A stretch of 51,885 bases of DNA from Flavobacteriaceae bacterium (GCA_947451475.1 CANFZC010000010.1:1-51885); one strand, 5' to 3'. Positions 34,971 to 44,863 are shown, numbered from the stretch's first letter. The notes: generated by a model from the sequence alone, not told the origin. Made by a program: numbers and translations.

Positions 34971-35930
34971 ATGAAAAAAATACTGGTATGTGGCGCAGGT
35001 GGTTTTATAGGAGGACACCTTGTAAATAGATTAAAATCGGAGGGTTATTGGGTTAGAGGAGTTGATTTAAAAGAAAATGAATACGGAAATAATAATTCTG
35101 ATGAGTTTGTTTTGGGTGATTTACGCGATCCAATTGTAGCACAAAATTCTGTCAGGGGAATAGATGAAGTATATCAGTTGGCTGCCGATATGGGTGGTGC
35201 TGGTTATATTTTTACTGGTGAGCATGATGCTGATGTCATGAATAACTCTGCGTTATGTAATTTAAATGTTCTTGGCGCTGCTCAAAAAGCGGGAGTTAAA
35301 AAAATATTCTATTCGTCCTCTGCTTGTATGTATCCAGAATACAATCAAATGGATCCGGACAATCCTAAATGTTCAGAAGATTCTGCGTACCCTGCAGCAC
35401 CAGATAGTGAATATGGTTGGGAAAAATTATTTAGTGAAAGACTTTATTTGTCGTATCACAGAAATTATGGTATTGAAGTAAGAATTGCCAGATTTCACAA
35501 TATTTTTGGTCCTCAAGGAACTTGGGATGGTGGTAAAGAAAAAGCACCAGCCGCTATGTGCAGAAAAGCTGCAGAAACCCAAGACGGAAGTTTTATTGAA
35601 GTATGGGGTGACGGTAAACAAACTCGTTCATTCCTATATATTGATGAATGCGTGGAAGCAGTGATTAGATTAATGAATTCTGATTTCACCGGACCAGTTA
35701 ATATCGGTTCTGAAGAAATGATTTCTATAAATGATTTTGCCAAAATGGCTATAGCTATTTCAGGTAAAAATTTAGAAATAAAAAATATAGCAGGACCCAC
35801 AGGAGTTAGAGGAAGAAACTCAGATAATAAATTATTGTCTGAAAAGCTTAATTGGGAACCTTCCCTTCCATTACTAGAGGGGATGAAAAAAACGTTCACT
35901 TGGATTGATGAACAGGTTAAATCTAGATAA
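34971..35930 (+). CDS. GDP-mannose 3,5-epimerase-like SDR
   Basis: This 319-residue protein resembles plant GDP-mannose 3',5'-epimerase (GME), which makes GDP-L-galactose and GDP-L-gulose. The likeness runs over the signature MGGAGYIFTGEHDADVMNN, the SSSACMYPEYNQ segment, YGWEKL (catalytic Tyr-x-x-x-Lys), and RFHNIFGPQGTWDGGKEKAP followed by WGDGKQTRSF. It has the Rossmann GAGGFIGGHL start. GDP-mannose synthesis genes are not in this window. It ends the transcript at a terminator. A related bacterial NDP-sugar epimerase is an alternative. Confidence 0.83.
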   Translation: MKKILVCGAGGFIGGHLVNRLKSEGYWVRGVDLKENEYGNNNSDEFVLGDLRDPIVAQNSVRGIDEVYQLAADMGGAGYIFTGEHDADVMNNSALCNLNVLGAAQKAGVKKIFYSSSACMYPEYNQMDPDNPKCSEDSAYPAAPDSEYGWEKLFSERLYLSYHRNYGIEVRIARFHNIFGPQGTWDGGKEKAPAAMCRKAAETQDGSFIEVWGDGKQTRSFLYIDECVEAVIRLMNSDFTGPVNIGSEEMISINDFAKMAIAISGKNLEIKNIAGPTGVRGRNSDNKLLSEKLNWEPSLPLLEGMKKTFTWIDEQVKSR

Positions 35931-35949
35931 AATATTTTACCTTATAAAT

Positions 35950-35984
35950 AAAACCTCAGAACCTAAAAGTTTTGAGGTTTTTTT
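35950..35984 (+). terminator. Terminator after the GME-like gene
   Basis: The stem AAAACCTCAGAAC / GTTTTGAGGTTTT has 13 base pairs, one of them G-T, and is followed by a T-run. It ends the FkbM-to-GME transcript and separates it from the genes starting at 36123. Confidence 0.85.
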
Positions 35985-36122
35985 ATACCCTTAAATTAAC
36001 TATTTTACTTGCTTAAGATTTGTTTTGTAATTATTTTAATTACATTATAAAAAATCATAACTTGCCATTGATAGAAATCCAATTTAGAAACCAAAATTAA
36101 AGGTTTTTTAGGCATAAAATAA

Positions 36123-37454
36123 ATGAATATTATTTATAACTTTTTAAAGCAATTTTCTCCCAAAGCAGAGGATGAAATCTATCGTGGACTTCCCGTTTTC
36201 TTGATGCTATTAGTATTACTTTCTATTCCTTTAACACATACAATTAATAGCGTGTGTTTGGTATTGTTGGTTGTAGGAACTTTAATTTTGTTAAAAAAGG
36301 ATAAGTTTAAAATAAACAACAAACTGCTTTATCCTATAGCTCTATATGGATTAATGCTTTTTTCTTTATTTTGGACTATAGATAAAGACTTAACTTTCCC
36401 TGCTTTGTTAAAGGAACTTTCTCTCTTTATCATACCTATTTGTTTTTTATTATATGGTGGATTGTTAGCGCATCAAAAGCAATTACTATTAAAATATTAC
36501 AGTTACGGCATCTTACTATATGCCATTTTTTATTTGATTAAGGCAGCTTTTAGGTATTCTATGTCTAATGATATTAGCGTTTTTTTAAATCATGAGTTAG
36601 TCACTAAAGATGTCAATGCTATACACGTTTCTGTATACATGGCCATTTCCTTTTTTTATTTTTATACTAAATCCGATAAAAAAAAATACGACTTAATTAG
36701 CATTGCCATTTTATTAATAATGGTGTTATTACTTTCATCAACAAACATTATAGTCACCTTTATCGCTTTAATAATTGTGTATCATTTGTTTTATTCAAAG
36801 GCATCAAAAAAAATGAGGTTAAAGAATCTACTAATTATTTTTGCATTGCTGATTTCTCTGGGGTTTATAGGGGAAATTAAAAATAAATTGCAGCAAGAAT
36901 ATGAAACCATAATGACAGACAGTACTGTTAATGATGTTATATCAAAAGGTAATAATACGTTTTATAATGTTAGTATAAAACAAGCATGGACAAATACGAC
37001 TTTTAATCAAAATGATTTCTTTCCTGGTACAGCTTTTAGAGTTTATCAATTTAGAATATTTTTAGAGATGCTATATGATGACGCTATTTTTTGGAAGGGA
37101 TATGGCTTGAACGCATCCTACCCTAAGATTGAAGCTAAAGGATTAAAATACCATATTTATTTAGGGAATGGTATTTCTGAAGGATATCAAAAAAAGAATT
37201 TCCATAACCAATATATTCAGAATTTTGCAGAATTGGGTCTATTTGGCTTTTTGATATTGATAATTATGTTAATTATAAACTTTAAAAGTGCTTATAAATC
37301 AAAAGATTTTGTTCATTTTGCTTTCGCATTTCTGATGATAAGTTTATTTTTGACAGAGTCATTTTTATGGCGACAAAGGGGAGTAACCTTTTTTACTATG
37401 ATGTACTGTCTTTTTAATTCTGGAATTAGTTTAAATAGTTCCAAAACAGAATAA
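36123..37454 (+). CDS. O-antigen ligase family membrane protein
   Basis: This 443-residue protein has about twelve membrane helices and the large periplasmic loop and [21 protein letters not shown] motif of the WaaL/Wzy_C family. It may transfer finished glycan onto lipid A-core or act as a polymerase. It starts a new transcript with the UDP-glucuronate decarboxylase-like gene five bases behind. The motif [12 protein letters not shown] also occurs, slightly changed, in the fusion protein at 29643, so they are related. Confidence 0.88.
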   Translation: MNIIYNFLKQFSPKAEDEIYRGLPVFLMLLVLLSIPLTHTINSVCLVLLVVGTLILLKKDKFKINNKLLYPIALYGLMLFSLFWTIDKDLTFPALLKELSLFIIPICFLLYGGLLAHQKQLLLKYYSYGILLYAIFYLIKAAFRYSMSNDISVFLNHELVTKDVNAIHVSVYMAISFFYFYTKSDKKKYDLISIAILLIMVLLLSSTNIIVTFIALIIVYHLFYSKASKKMRLKNLLIIFALLISLGFIGEIKNKLQQEYETIMTDSTVNDVISKGNNTFYNVSIKQAWTNTTFNQNDFFPGTAFRVYQFRIFLEMLYDDAIFWKGYGLNASYPKIEAKGLKYHIYLGNGISEGYQKKNFHNQYIQNFAELGLFGFLILIIMLIINFKSAYKSKDFVHFAFAFLMISLFLTESFLWRQRGVTFFTMMYCLFNSGISLNSSKTE

Positions 37455-37459
37455 ATTAT

Positions 37460-38443
37460 ATGAAAAGAATATTAATTACGGGGGCTGCTGGATTTTTGGG
37501 TTCGCATCTTTGTGATCGTTTTATACAGGAAGGATATTTTGTTATTGGAATGGATAATTTGATAACAGGTGACTTAAAAAATATAGAACATCTATTTAGA
37601 AATCAAAACTTTGAATTTTACCATCATGATGTAACCAAGTTTGTTCATGTCCCTGGTAAAATTGATTTCATTCTACATTTTGCCTCACCAGCAAGTCCGA
37701 TAGACTATTTAAAAATTCCGATACAAACATTGAAAGTGGGTTCGTTGGGGACGCATAATCTTTTAGGATTGGCTCGTGTAAAAAAAGCTAGAATCTTAAT
37801 TGCTTCTACATCGGAAGTATATGGGGATCCTTTAGTTCACCCTCAAACAGAGGATTATTACGGAAATGTAAACACTATTGGTCCTAGAGGAGTATATGAT
37901 GAAGCAAAGCGTTTTCAGGAATCTATAACCATGGCCTATCATACTTTTCATGGTGTCGAAACAAGAATAGTTAGAATCTTTAATACTTATGGACCTAGAA
38001 TGCGTTTAAATGATGGTCGTGTTATTCCTGCATTTATTGGACAGGCTTTAAGAGGAGAGGATCTCACTATTTTTGGGGATGGAAGTCAAACACGTTCGTT
38101 TTGCTATGTTACGGATCAAGTAGAAGGGATTTTTAGATTACTTCATTCAGACTATGTATATCCTGTAAATATTGGTAATCCAGATGAAATAACTATTAAA
38201 GATTTTGCGGATGAAATAATTAAATTAACAGGAACCAATCAAAAAGTGGTTTACCATCCTTTACCCATAAATGATCCGCTTCAAAGACAACCAGATATCA
38301 CAAAAGCAAAGGAGATATTAGGTTGGAGTGCTAAAGTTTCAAGGGAAGAAGGAATGAAATTAACCTATGATTATTTTAAGTCTCTCTCTACTTCTGAGCT
38401 CTTAAAGGAAGAGCACAAAGATTTTTCAAAATATATTTTTTAA
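37460..38443 (+). CDS. UDP-glucuronate decarboxylase-like SDR
   Basis: This 327-residue protein fits the UDP-xylose synthase family: the Rossmann start [14 protein letters not shown], the segment [39 protein letters not shown], the catalytic YDEAK, and [14 protein letters not shown]. The reaction turns UDP-glucuronate into UDP-xylose, possibly through UDP-4-keto-pentose. A UDP-glucose dehydrogenase is not in the window. Its stop overlaps the start of the next gene (TAATG). Confidence 0.92.
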   Translation: MKRILITGAAGFLGSHLCDRFIQEGYFVIGMDNLITGDLKNIEHLFRNQNFEFYHHDVTKFVHVPGKIDFILHFASPASPIDYLKIPIQTLKVGSLGTHNLLGLARVKKARILIASTSEVYGDPLVHPQTEDYYGNVNTIGPRGVYDEAKRFQESITMAYHTFHGVETRIVRIFNTYGPRMRLNDGRVIPAFIGQALRGEDLTIFGDGSQTRSFCYVTDQVEGIFRLLHSDYVYPVNIGNPDEITIKDFADEIIKLTGTNQKVVYHPLPINDPLQRQPDITKAKEILGWSAKVSREEGMKLTYDYFKSLSTSELLKEEHKDFSKYIF

Positions 38444-39795
38444 TGAGGAAAAAGACAGGTAGATATTCAGGTTATATAAGACCCTTCTCTTATTTGTTAG
38501 ATTTAATGGTAATAATTTTATTATCTGTTAAACTAATACCTGATAATTTACACAATTTATCGTATTACTTTTTTCTAATTATCGCGTGGATTTCTATTGC
38601 ATATAATACGGGATTTTACGAGGTGTATCGCTACACTAAAGTTATTGAAATATTTGGAAAAATCATTAGGCAATACTTCATCTTTGTTATAATTAATTTT
38701 GCTTACGTTGGTTACTTTTCGAAATTTTCTGATGCTGAAGTAATCCTTCAATACGTTACTTATTCTATCTTAATCATTGCATTCAATAAACTCTTTTTCT
38801 ACTATTTTTTAAGGAAATTTAGGGTTGTATTTGGAGGTAATTTTAGAAGAGTTGTTATCGTTGGAGATGGGAAATCAGTCGAGCAATTGACTCAATTTTT
38901 TAATGAAAATCCGGATTACGGGTATAAATTAATAAATGTATTTGATTTGGTTGAAAACAAAAAAGACCAAATTGAATCTTGTTTTGATTTTGTAATCAAC
39001 GAAAAAATAGATGAGATTTATTGTTCTTTGTCTGATTTAACCAATACGGATGTGAATAAATTTATCGATTTTACGGATAATAACTTAAAGATATTGAAGT
39101 TTCTACCAGATAATAAAGAGATCTTATCTAGGAACCTTATTTTTGATTATTATGATTATATCCCCGTAATTTCTTTACGAAACATTCCGTTAGATGAAAC
39201 AACAAATAAAATAATTAAACGATTATTTGATATACTTTTTTCTCTTATTATTATTTTGGGGGTATTATCTTGGTTAATCCCTGTTCTTGCGGTTTTAATT
39301 AGGTTGGAATCCAAGGGGCCAATTTTTTTCAGACAGAAAAGAAACGGATTGAATTATCACGAATTTGAATGCTTTAAGTTTAGATCAATGACTTTAAATG
39401 ATATCGCTGATTTATATCAAGTTTCTAAAAATGATCCGAGAATAACGAAAATCGGGAGGTTTATTAGAAAAACGAGTATAGATGAATTGCCCCAATTCTT
39501 TAACGTTTTGTTAGGTGATATGTCGGTTGTAGGACCAAGACCTCATATGGTTAGTCACACGGAAATGTATGCTAAGAAAATTGACAAGTTTATGGTGAGA
39601 CATTTTATAAAACCGGGTATTACGGGACTAGCTCAAACCAAAGGATTCAGAGGAGAAGTAGAAACCGATAAAGACATTATTTACAGAGTTAAATATGACA
39701 TTTTTTATTTAGAGAACTGGTCACTGTTATTAGACATAAAAATAGTGTTCTTAACGGTCTATAATGCTGTTAAAGGAGAAGCTAAAGCTTATTAG
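38443..39795 (+). CDS. Initiating sugar-phosphate transferase (WcaJ-like)
   Basis: This 450-residue protein starts lipid-linked glycan synthesis by putting a sugar phosphate onto undecaprenyl phosphate. It has several N-terminal membrane helices (about 20-130), a nucleotide-binding-like middle domain, another helix (about 275-295), and the catalytic domain with FRQKRNGLNYHEFECFKFRSM (about 310-330) and DELPQFFNVLLGDMSVVGPRP. Length and layout fit polyprenyl glycosylphosphotransferases. It overlaps the convergent minus-strand GT4 gene by four bases. Confidence 0.95.
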   Translation: MRKKTGRYSGYIRPFSYLLDLMVIILLSVKLIPDNLHNLSYYFFLIIAWISIAYNTGFYEVYRYTKVIEIFGKIIRQYFIFVIINFAYVGYFSKFSDAEVILQYVTYSILIIAFNKLFFYYFLRKFRVVFGGNFRRVVIVGDGKSVEQLTQFFNENPDYGYKLINVFDLVENKKDQIESCFDFVINEKIDEIYCSLSDLTNTDVNKFIDFTDNNLKILKFLPDNKEILSRNLIFDYYDYIPVISLRNIPLDETTNKIIKRLFDILFSLIIILGVLSWLIPVLAVLIRLESKGPIFFRQKRNGLNYHEFECFKFRSMTLNDIADLYQVSKNDPRITKIGRFIRKTSIDELPQFFNVLLGDMSVVGPRPHMVSHTEMYAKKIDKFMVRHFIKPGITGLAQTKGFRGEVETDKDIIYRVKYDIFYLENWSLLLDIKIVFLTVYNAVKGEAKAY

Positions 39796-40976
39796 AAAAC
39801 ATCGCTATTAATTAAATGTTTAATTTGATTATCTAAATTAAAAACAGATTGTGATGTTCGAAATATTCTAGTTTTCATCAGGTTTAGTTCGTGCTTTTCA
39901 ATCTTTGAAATCAATTGAATTTTATGGTTTAAATCATCATAATTCCCTACTTTTGCAACCCAGCCTAATTCGTTTTCTTTTACTATTGATTCTCCTTCGC
40001 CCCCTCCAAAATAGAGAATCGGAAATCCTAATGCACCGTATTCAAAAATCTTAGAAGGAACCGAACCGTAAATTCTTGTTTTTAAAGGTACAATAGCAAT
40101 GTCAAAGGGCGATAGGGTTTGGTGCAATTCATTTCTATCTAGCATCCCGTGAAAGAATAGTTTAACTTGCTTTTGACTTGAAATAAGGCGCTCTATTTGT
40201 GTTTTTTCTGCTCCATCACCGAATACATGTAATTCTACATTTAAGTCCTTTAAATCGATTTTTTCACAAAGTTCGAAAACACCTTGAGCTATACCTAAGA
40301 GGCCGGCATAAAATATTTTTACAGGTTGATCAAATGATGTTTCCAAGGGCATTGCTGTTATTTTATGGTCGGGGAAATTGCGGTATAGACTGCAATTTTT
40401 ACTTGGGTAGACCTTATGTATATGAGTAATAATTTCGGTAGACTGCCCTAAAATTAGAGAAGCTTTTTTGTAGATAAAGCGTTCAAAAAAAAGCGAGCAT
40501 TTATGTGAAAGGGAACCTTTTTTTAGAGCCTTTAATTCTATAGCTGCCAAGGGCCATAGATCGGATACATTTAAGATTATTTTTTTTCTTTTTAAAGAGA
40601 GGACTAGGACGGAAATGAAGGAAAGTAAAAGAGGGGGAGACTGTACTATTACTTTCTTGGGTGTTTTTTTGAAAAGCAAATAGGAAAATAGGCAAATTGA
40701 AAAGGATAAGACCGAAAACAGTCGGATGGCTATATTTTTACTAATACTAGGTAAAATCCAAAGCCGTTTTATGGTTATAGTTTCTCTATTTTCGGTTAGG
40801 TAAAATTTACCTTTATACTCAGGAAACAATTCACCTTTTGGGTAATTTGCTAGAGGGCAAACGACCGTTACTTTATAGTTATTTTGACTAAGTTTTAGGG
40901 CTAATTGTTCAATTCTATTAGCGGCAGCTCCTTTTTCTGGGGGATAATAATTGGATATAATAAGGATGTTTTCCAT
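39792..40976 (-). CDS. GT4 family glycosyltransferase (WbuB-like)
   Basis: This 394-residue protein has the GT-B fold. The N-terminal ISNYYPPEKGAAANRIEQLALKLS opens a Rossmann half that includes a membrane-associating hydrophobic stretch (IAIRLFSVLSFSICLFSYLLF). The C-terminal half carries KIFYAGLLGIAQGV and PSKIFEYGALGFP with the nucleotide-sugar-binding Glu. WbuB-type enzymes add N-acetyl-fucosamine-like sugars. It is the last gene of the minus-strand run with wecB and the CapK-like gene and starts one base after wecB. Confidence 0.88.
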   Translation of the reverse strand: MENILIISNYYPPEKGAAANRIEQLALKLSQNNYKVTVVCPLANYPKGELFPEYKGKFYLTENRETITIKRLWILPSISKNIAIRLFSVLSFSICLFSYLLFKKTPKKVIVQSPPLLLSFISVLVLSLKRKKIILNVSDLWPLAAIELKALKKGSLSHKCSLFFERFIYKKASLILGQSTEIITHIHKVYPSKNCSLYRNFPDHKITAMPLETSFDQPVKIFYAGLLGIAQGVFELCEKIDLKDLNVELHVFGDGAEKTQIERLISSQKQVKLFFHGMLDRNELHQTLSPFDIAIVPLKTRIYGSVPSKIFEYGALGFPILYFGGGEGESIVKENELGWVAKVGNYDDLNHKIQLISKIEKHELNLMKTRIFRTSQSVFNLDNQIKHLINSDVF

Positions 40977-40977
40977 T

Positions 40978-42063
40978 TTATTTTTTCAAAAGGATATCGA
41001 TAATTCGATTTGAGGCATTACCATCCCATAATGCTGGAATTCCTGCAGATTTTGACCCATTAGAAAGAAATTCCATAAATATTTTTTCTAAGTTATGAAA
41101 AGAAGTGCCTACTAATGTATTGGTTCCAATCGTTTGGGTTTCGGGTCTTTCGGTAGTATTGCGCATGGTAAAACAGGGGATGCCTAGAACGGTAGTTTCT
41201 TCAGAAATCCCACCGCTATCTGTAATAACAGCAAAACTATTTTTTATTAGAAACATAAAATTTAGATAGCCCTGAGGTTCCACAAAAAAAATATTCTTTA
41301 GGGTAAGTGGGTTGCTTCCTAAAATAGCTTTTGTTCGTGGATGAACGGGGAAGATTATTTTTTTCTGTTCTGTTAATTTATCAATCCCTTCTAATAAAGT
41401 GCGTAGTGAATTTTCTTCATCAACATTGGCGGGGCGATGTAGGGTGAGCACAACATAATTATCTTTTTCTAAAGCTAACTCAGACCAAAAACCAGGTGGT
41501 ATAATTCGGTTTAGATTTTGATAGAGTGTATCGATCATCACATTACCTACAAAGTGAATATTTTGAGGATTGGCGCCATTATGTAATAAGTTATCGGAGG
41601 CTGTTGTTGAGGTTGTAAAGAAATAATCGGTGATGCTATCGGTAACAATACGGTTGATTTCTTCGGGCATGGTCATATCTCCTGAACGGATACCGGCTTC
41701 TACATGAGCCACATTTACATTCGCTTTTTTAGCTACAATAGCACAAGCCATAGTAGAATTTACATCCCCTACTACTAAAACTAAATCGCAAGGATTATGC
41801 AGTAGCTCTTGTTCGAAGGCAATCATAATAGCGGCGGTTTGAATGGACTGGGTGCCGCTTTTTACTTCCAAGTTGGCATGAGGTTCCGGAATATTCAGTT
41901 CTTCAAAAAAGGTATCACTTAGGTTTTTATCATAATGTTGGCCCGTGTGAACTAAACGAAAGGAAATGTCCACCCCTTCCCGTTGCTTTTGTTGAATTGC
42001 ATTAATGATGGGCGCTATTTTTATAAAGTTAGGTCTCGCGCCGGCTACTATAGTGATTTTCAT
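40978..42063 (-). CDS. wecB: UDP-N-acetylglucosamine 2-epimerase (non-hydrolysing)
   Basis: This 361-residue enzyme interconverts UDP-GlcNAc and UDP-ManNAc. Its motifs are GARPNFIKIAPI at the N-terminus, HTGQHYD with the active-site His and Asp, VVGDVNSTMACAI, HVEAGIRSGDMTMPEEINR, and TDSGGISEETTVLGIP near the C-terminus. Length matches WecB. No wecC dehydrogenase is seen. It is in the middle of a tight three-gene minus-strand run with gaps of one and three bases. Confidence 0.95.
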   Translation of the reverse strand: MKITIVAGARPNFIKIAPIINAIQQKQREGVDISFRLVHTGQHYDKNLSDTFFEELNIPEPHANLEVKSGTQSIQTAAIMIAFEQELLHNPCDLVLVVGDVNSTMACAIVAKKANVNVAHVEAGIRSGDMTMPEEINRIVTDSITDYFFTTSTTASDNLLHNGANPQNIHFVGNVMIDTLYQNLNRIIPPGFWSELALEKDNYVVLTLHRPANVDEENSLRTLLEGIDKLTEQKKIIFPVHPRTKAILGSNPLTLKNIFFVEPQGYLNFMFLIKNSFAVITDSGGISEETTVLGIPCFTMRNTTERPETQTIGTNTLVGTSFHNLEKIFMEFLSNGSKSAGIPALWDGNASNRIIDILLKK

Positions 42064-42066
42064 ATT

Positions 42067-43380
42067 TTACTTTAATAAAGAAACAAACTGTTTCAGCTTT
42101 CCACTTTTACTACGATCAAGTTTTTCTTTTCGGATGAATGTAACTAGCAAGCCTTTTTCTAAATAGGTTGTAATGGCACTTTTAATATCTTCGATTTGGT
42201 TAAAAGTCAATTCCTCTTGGCTAACATATTCGATTTCAAAAGTATCAATTTTGGTTTGTTTAATGACAAATTCTTTTACGTTTCCATCATCTTTAATGAT
42301 GCTTTTTGTTACATAATAAAAAGTGAGCCCTGGTGCTTTTTTACCGCTAGGTAGAAGCGCTACATCATTGGTTCTCCCGATTAATTTTTTTAGAATAGGT
42401 TTTTTAGGAGTGCTTTTCTCATCTAGTATCCCCGTATCCCCGATATCATATCGGATAAAGGGATGTGCTTTATTGTAGAGTGAGGTGATGACAATTCTTC
42501 CTTCTTTTCCATAGGGTAAAACGTTATTTTTCTCATCTACTATTTCGACGTATAAGGTTTCTGAGTTGATTTGCCATTCTCCAGAAGGATTTTGAAATGC
42601 AATCAAGTCGAGTTCGGAGGCACCATATTCATTAATTACCGGTACTCCAAATGCTTCTTCTAGTAATTTTTTGTCGTCATCAAAGAGCATTTCAGAGGTA
42701 ACTACACAACATTTTAATGAGGGGCAACTGATTTTCAGGACTTTATTTTTTTGTTTTAAGAACTGTGCAAATAAAACGATAGAGCTAGTATAGCCATTGA
42801 TATAATCAAATTTTTTCTGGTTGAATTGCAGGGCTATTTTTTCTAATTCGGAATCGGACAAGTCAAAAATGGGAAAACGGTAGCGGCTGCTCAGAAAGTC
42901 TTTAAAGCGCTCTTTGTAGTAGCCTGCTGCTCCTAAGGGGATTCCATAAAAACGGGCTTGTAACGAGGTGTTGAAATTGATGTTAAACCAACCAAATCGG
43001 TTGATGATATTGGCCCAGGTTAGGGCATGGCAATATTTATCCTTTGCAAAAATAAATGGGTCTCCGCTTGATCCAGAGGTTTTGTTAACATAAACATTTT
43101 TTAAAGTATAGCCGTTAGAGAGTCTTTGTGCTAAAGGTTTTTGAAAATCTTTTTTGGTCATTATGGGTAGCTGTTCCCAAGAGACATATCCATTTTCTCC
43201 TACTAGTTCCTTGTAGGTGTTGTTGTTTTGCAAGTGGAAATCTACAATTTGTTTTTTTAGTTCGGTACTATAGTTTTCATAATCGGCACTAGTAATTGCT
43301 TGTATTTTAGCAAAAGCCGTGATGGCTTTCTTCAGAGGAAAGCCGTTTAACTGTAGCGATGTATTGAAAAGATTGAACAT
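42067..43380 (-). CDS. CapK/PaaK-like adenylate-forming protein
   Basis: This 437-residue protein resembles phenylacetate-CoA ligase (PaaK) and CapK, found in capsule clusters. The ATP-binding motif is VNKTSGSSGDPFIFAKDK, and the later VINEYGASELDLIAF and HPFIRYDIGDTGIL segments are typical of ANL enzymes. The C-terminal region has the LIGRTND motif. In polysaccharide loci such proteins may activate an acyl or amino acid group to decorate a sugar; the substrate is unknown. It is the first gene of the minus-strand run. Confidence 0.87.
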   Translation of the reverse strand: MFNLFNTSLQLNGFPLKKAITAFAKIQAITSADYENYSTELKKQIVDFHLQNNNTYKELVGENGYVSWEQLPIMTKKDFQKPLAQRLSNGYTLKNVYVNKTSGSSGDPFIFAKDKYCHALTWANIINRFGWFNINFNTSLQARFYGIPLGAAGYYKERFKDFLSSRYRFPIFDLSDSELEKIALQFNQKKFDYINGYTSSIVLFAQFLKQKNKVLKISCPSLKCCVVTSEMLFDDDKKLLEEAFGVPVINEYGASELDLIAFQNPSGEWQINSETLYVEIVDEKNNVLPYGKEGRIVITSLYNKAHPFIRYDIGDTGILDEKSTPKKPILKKLIGRTNDVALLPSGKKAPGLTFYYVTKSIIKDDGNVKEFVIKQTKIDTFEIEYVSQEELTFNQIEDIKSAITTYLEKGLLVTFIRKEKLDRSKSGKLKQFVSLLK

Positions 43381-43386
43381 TTAGGA

Positions 43387-43418
43387 AATAAAAAAAGGGC
43401 CAACAAAAGTCAGCCCTT
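43387..43418 (-). terminator. Terminator of the T9SS-sorted protein gene
   Basis: On the minus strand AAGGGCTGAC and GTTGGCCCTT pair over ten positions (two G-T pairs) around a TTTT loop, followed by a T-run. It separates the T9SS gene from the CapK operon downstream. Confidence 0.75.
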
Positions 43419-43439
43419 AAAAATACTATTTTATTAGTA

Positions 43440-44798
43440 TTAATTTTTCATAATCTTAATAGTTTCTGATTTACTTCCTGATTTAAATTCGAAGAAATAA
43501 AGGCCGCTAGCTAAATTAGAAATATCTACTGTATTTTCAATACCGTTGTATTCTTTAGTTAGCATCGTTTTACCTGTAATATCAGTAACTTTTAGGCTAA
43601 AAGCATCTCCTTGTTTAGCAGAAATAGAAACAATTGCATTTGCAGGATTTGGATATACTTTGAATGTATTTGAAGTAAATAATTGATTTGCTAAAGAGCC
43701 ATCAAATCTAAAAACACCACCAGCGATATCTGTATCACTAAAGCCACCAGCCCATCCTAGGTTCTCATTAAGAAAAGCAATAGAAGTTCTTTGTGTTCCT
43801 GAATCATAATCGGTCCATGTAGCAGCGTTATCTGTGCTATATCCTGTATAAGATACAGCTGCTGTTCCTGTTCCTATAGTTCCATTACCAACTAAGATAG
43901 TAGTTCCTGGAATATAAGAAATATTGGCGTTGTATTGTGAAGTGTAGGTCACAAATGGAGACCAAGTTGTTCCACCATTGGTAGTACGGTATATTTTACG
44001 CCCTGAAACGGTAGTACCCGAAATAGTTCTTCCGATTAAGATACCATTGTTGGCATCACTAAAATATAAAGAACCTCCTGATGTTGCGGTAATACCACCA
44101 CCAAAATCAGCAATTGGAGAGTTTAATCTTGTCCAAGTAACGCCCATATCGTTGGAGCGGTATATTTTTCCTTTAGCGGTAGGAATCCAAATATTACTGC
44201 CCGAATAGGCATAACTACCCGCATAAGCAAAATCACCACTTGTAAAAGTAGCGCTATTAAAAGCAGGTAAAGGGTCCCAAGTTTCTCCACCATCAGTAGA
44301 ACGGTAAAATTCTAAGTGTGTATCCGTACTGTTTGCAGGATCCCCCCAAGCGATTCCATTATTGGCATCAAAGAAATGTACCCCATCACACCAAGAAGAA
44401 GTGTCACCGAATAACCCGATTGTTTGCACATTCCACGACTGACCACCGTCAATAGTTTTTGCTACACCACCTTGTCCTACAGTGTTATCAAAATAGCTGA
44501 TCCAAGCGGTATCAGCATCTACAGGAATTAAATTTCCAATTTTTAAAGCAGGATCTCCGATATCAATAAATCCCGGAGTCCAAGTTACACCTCCGTCAGT
44601 AGTTCGAGTAAATTCTTGAACCGTTGCACCACCACCAGAACCATCATAGGCTAAGCCCCAAACGGTAGTTTCATTAACAATTTTAATATCATCAAGGCCT
44701 CTATATTGTGTAGCAAAACCAGTAGCTTGTTCCACCCATTGTGCATTTGATATAAATCCTATGGTAAGAAAGGATAAAGAGAGTAATAATTTTTTCAT
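43440..44798 (-). CDS. T9SS-sorted secreted protein with six Asp-box repeats
   Basis: This 452-residue protein has a signal peptide (MKKLLLSLSFLTIGFISNAQ), a propeller-like body with six Asp-box motifs (TTDGGVTW, TIDGGQSW, STDGGETW, SNDMGVTW, TTNGGTTW and STDNAATW), and a C-terminal type IX sorting domain starting KVYPNPANAIVSI and ending KSETIKIMKN. The body resembles the YCF48/sialidase-like beta-propellers. It should be secreted across the outer membrane and its C-terminal domain cleaved. The start at 44798 was chosen at the signal peptide; the upstream extension is hydrophobic without meaning. The ligand is unknown. Confidence 0.92.
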   Translation of the reverse strand: MKKLLLSLSFLTIGFISNAQWVEQATGFATQYRGLDDIKIVNETTVWGLAYDGSGGGATVQEFTRTTDGGVTWTPGFIDIGDPALKIGNLIPVDADTAWISYFDNTVGQGGVAKTIDGGQSWNVQTIGLFGDTSSWCDGVHFFDANNGIAWGDPANSTDTHLEFYRSTDGGETWDPLPAFNSATFTSGDFAYAGSYAYSGSNIWIPTAKGKIYRSNDMGVTWTRLNSPIADFGGGITATSGGSLYFSDANNGILIGRTISGTTVSGRKIYRTTNGGTTWSPFVTYTSQYNANISYIPGTTILVGNGTIGTGTAAVSYTGYSTDNAATWTDYDSGTQRTSIAFLNENLGWAGGFSDTDIAGGVFRFDGSLANQLFTSNTFKVYPNPANAIVSISAKQGDAFSLKVTDITGKTMLTKEYNGIENTVDISNLASGLYFFEFKSGSKSETIKIMKN

Positions 44799-44863
44799 AT
44801 TGATTGGTTTAATAATTAAGCTACTAAAGTAGAAAAAATTGAGCAAAAAAAAAATAATCAACT

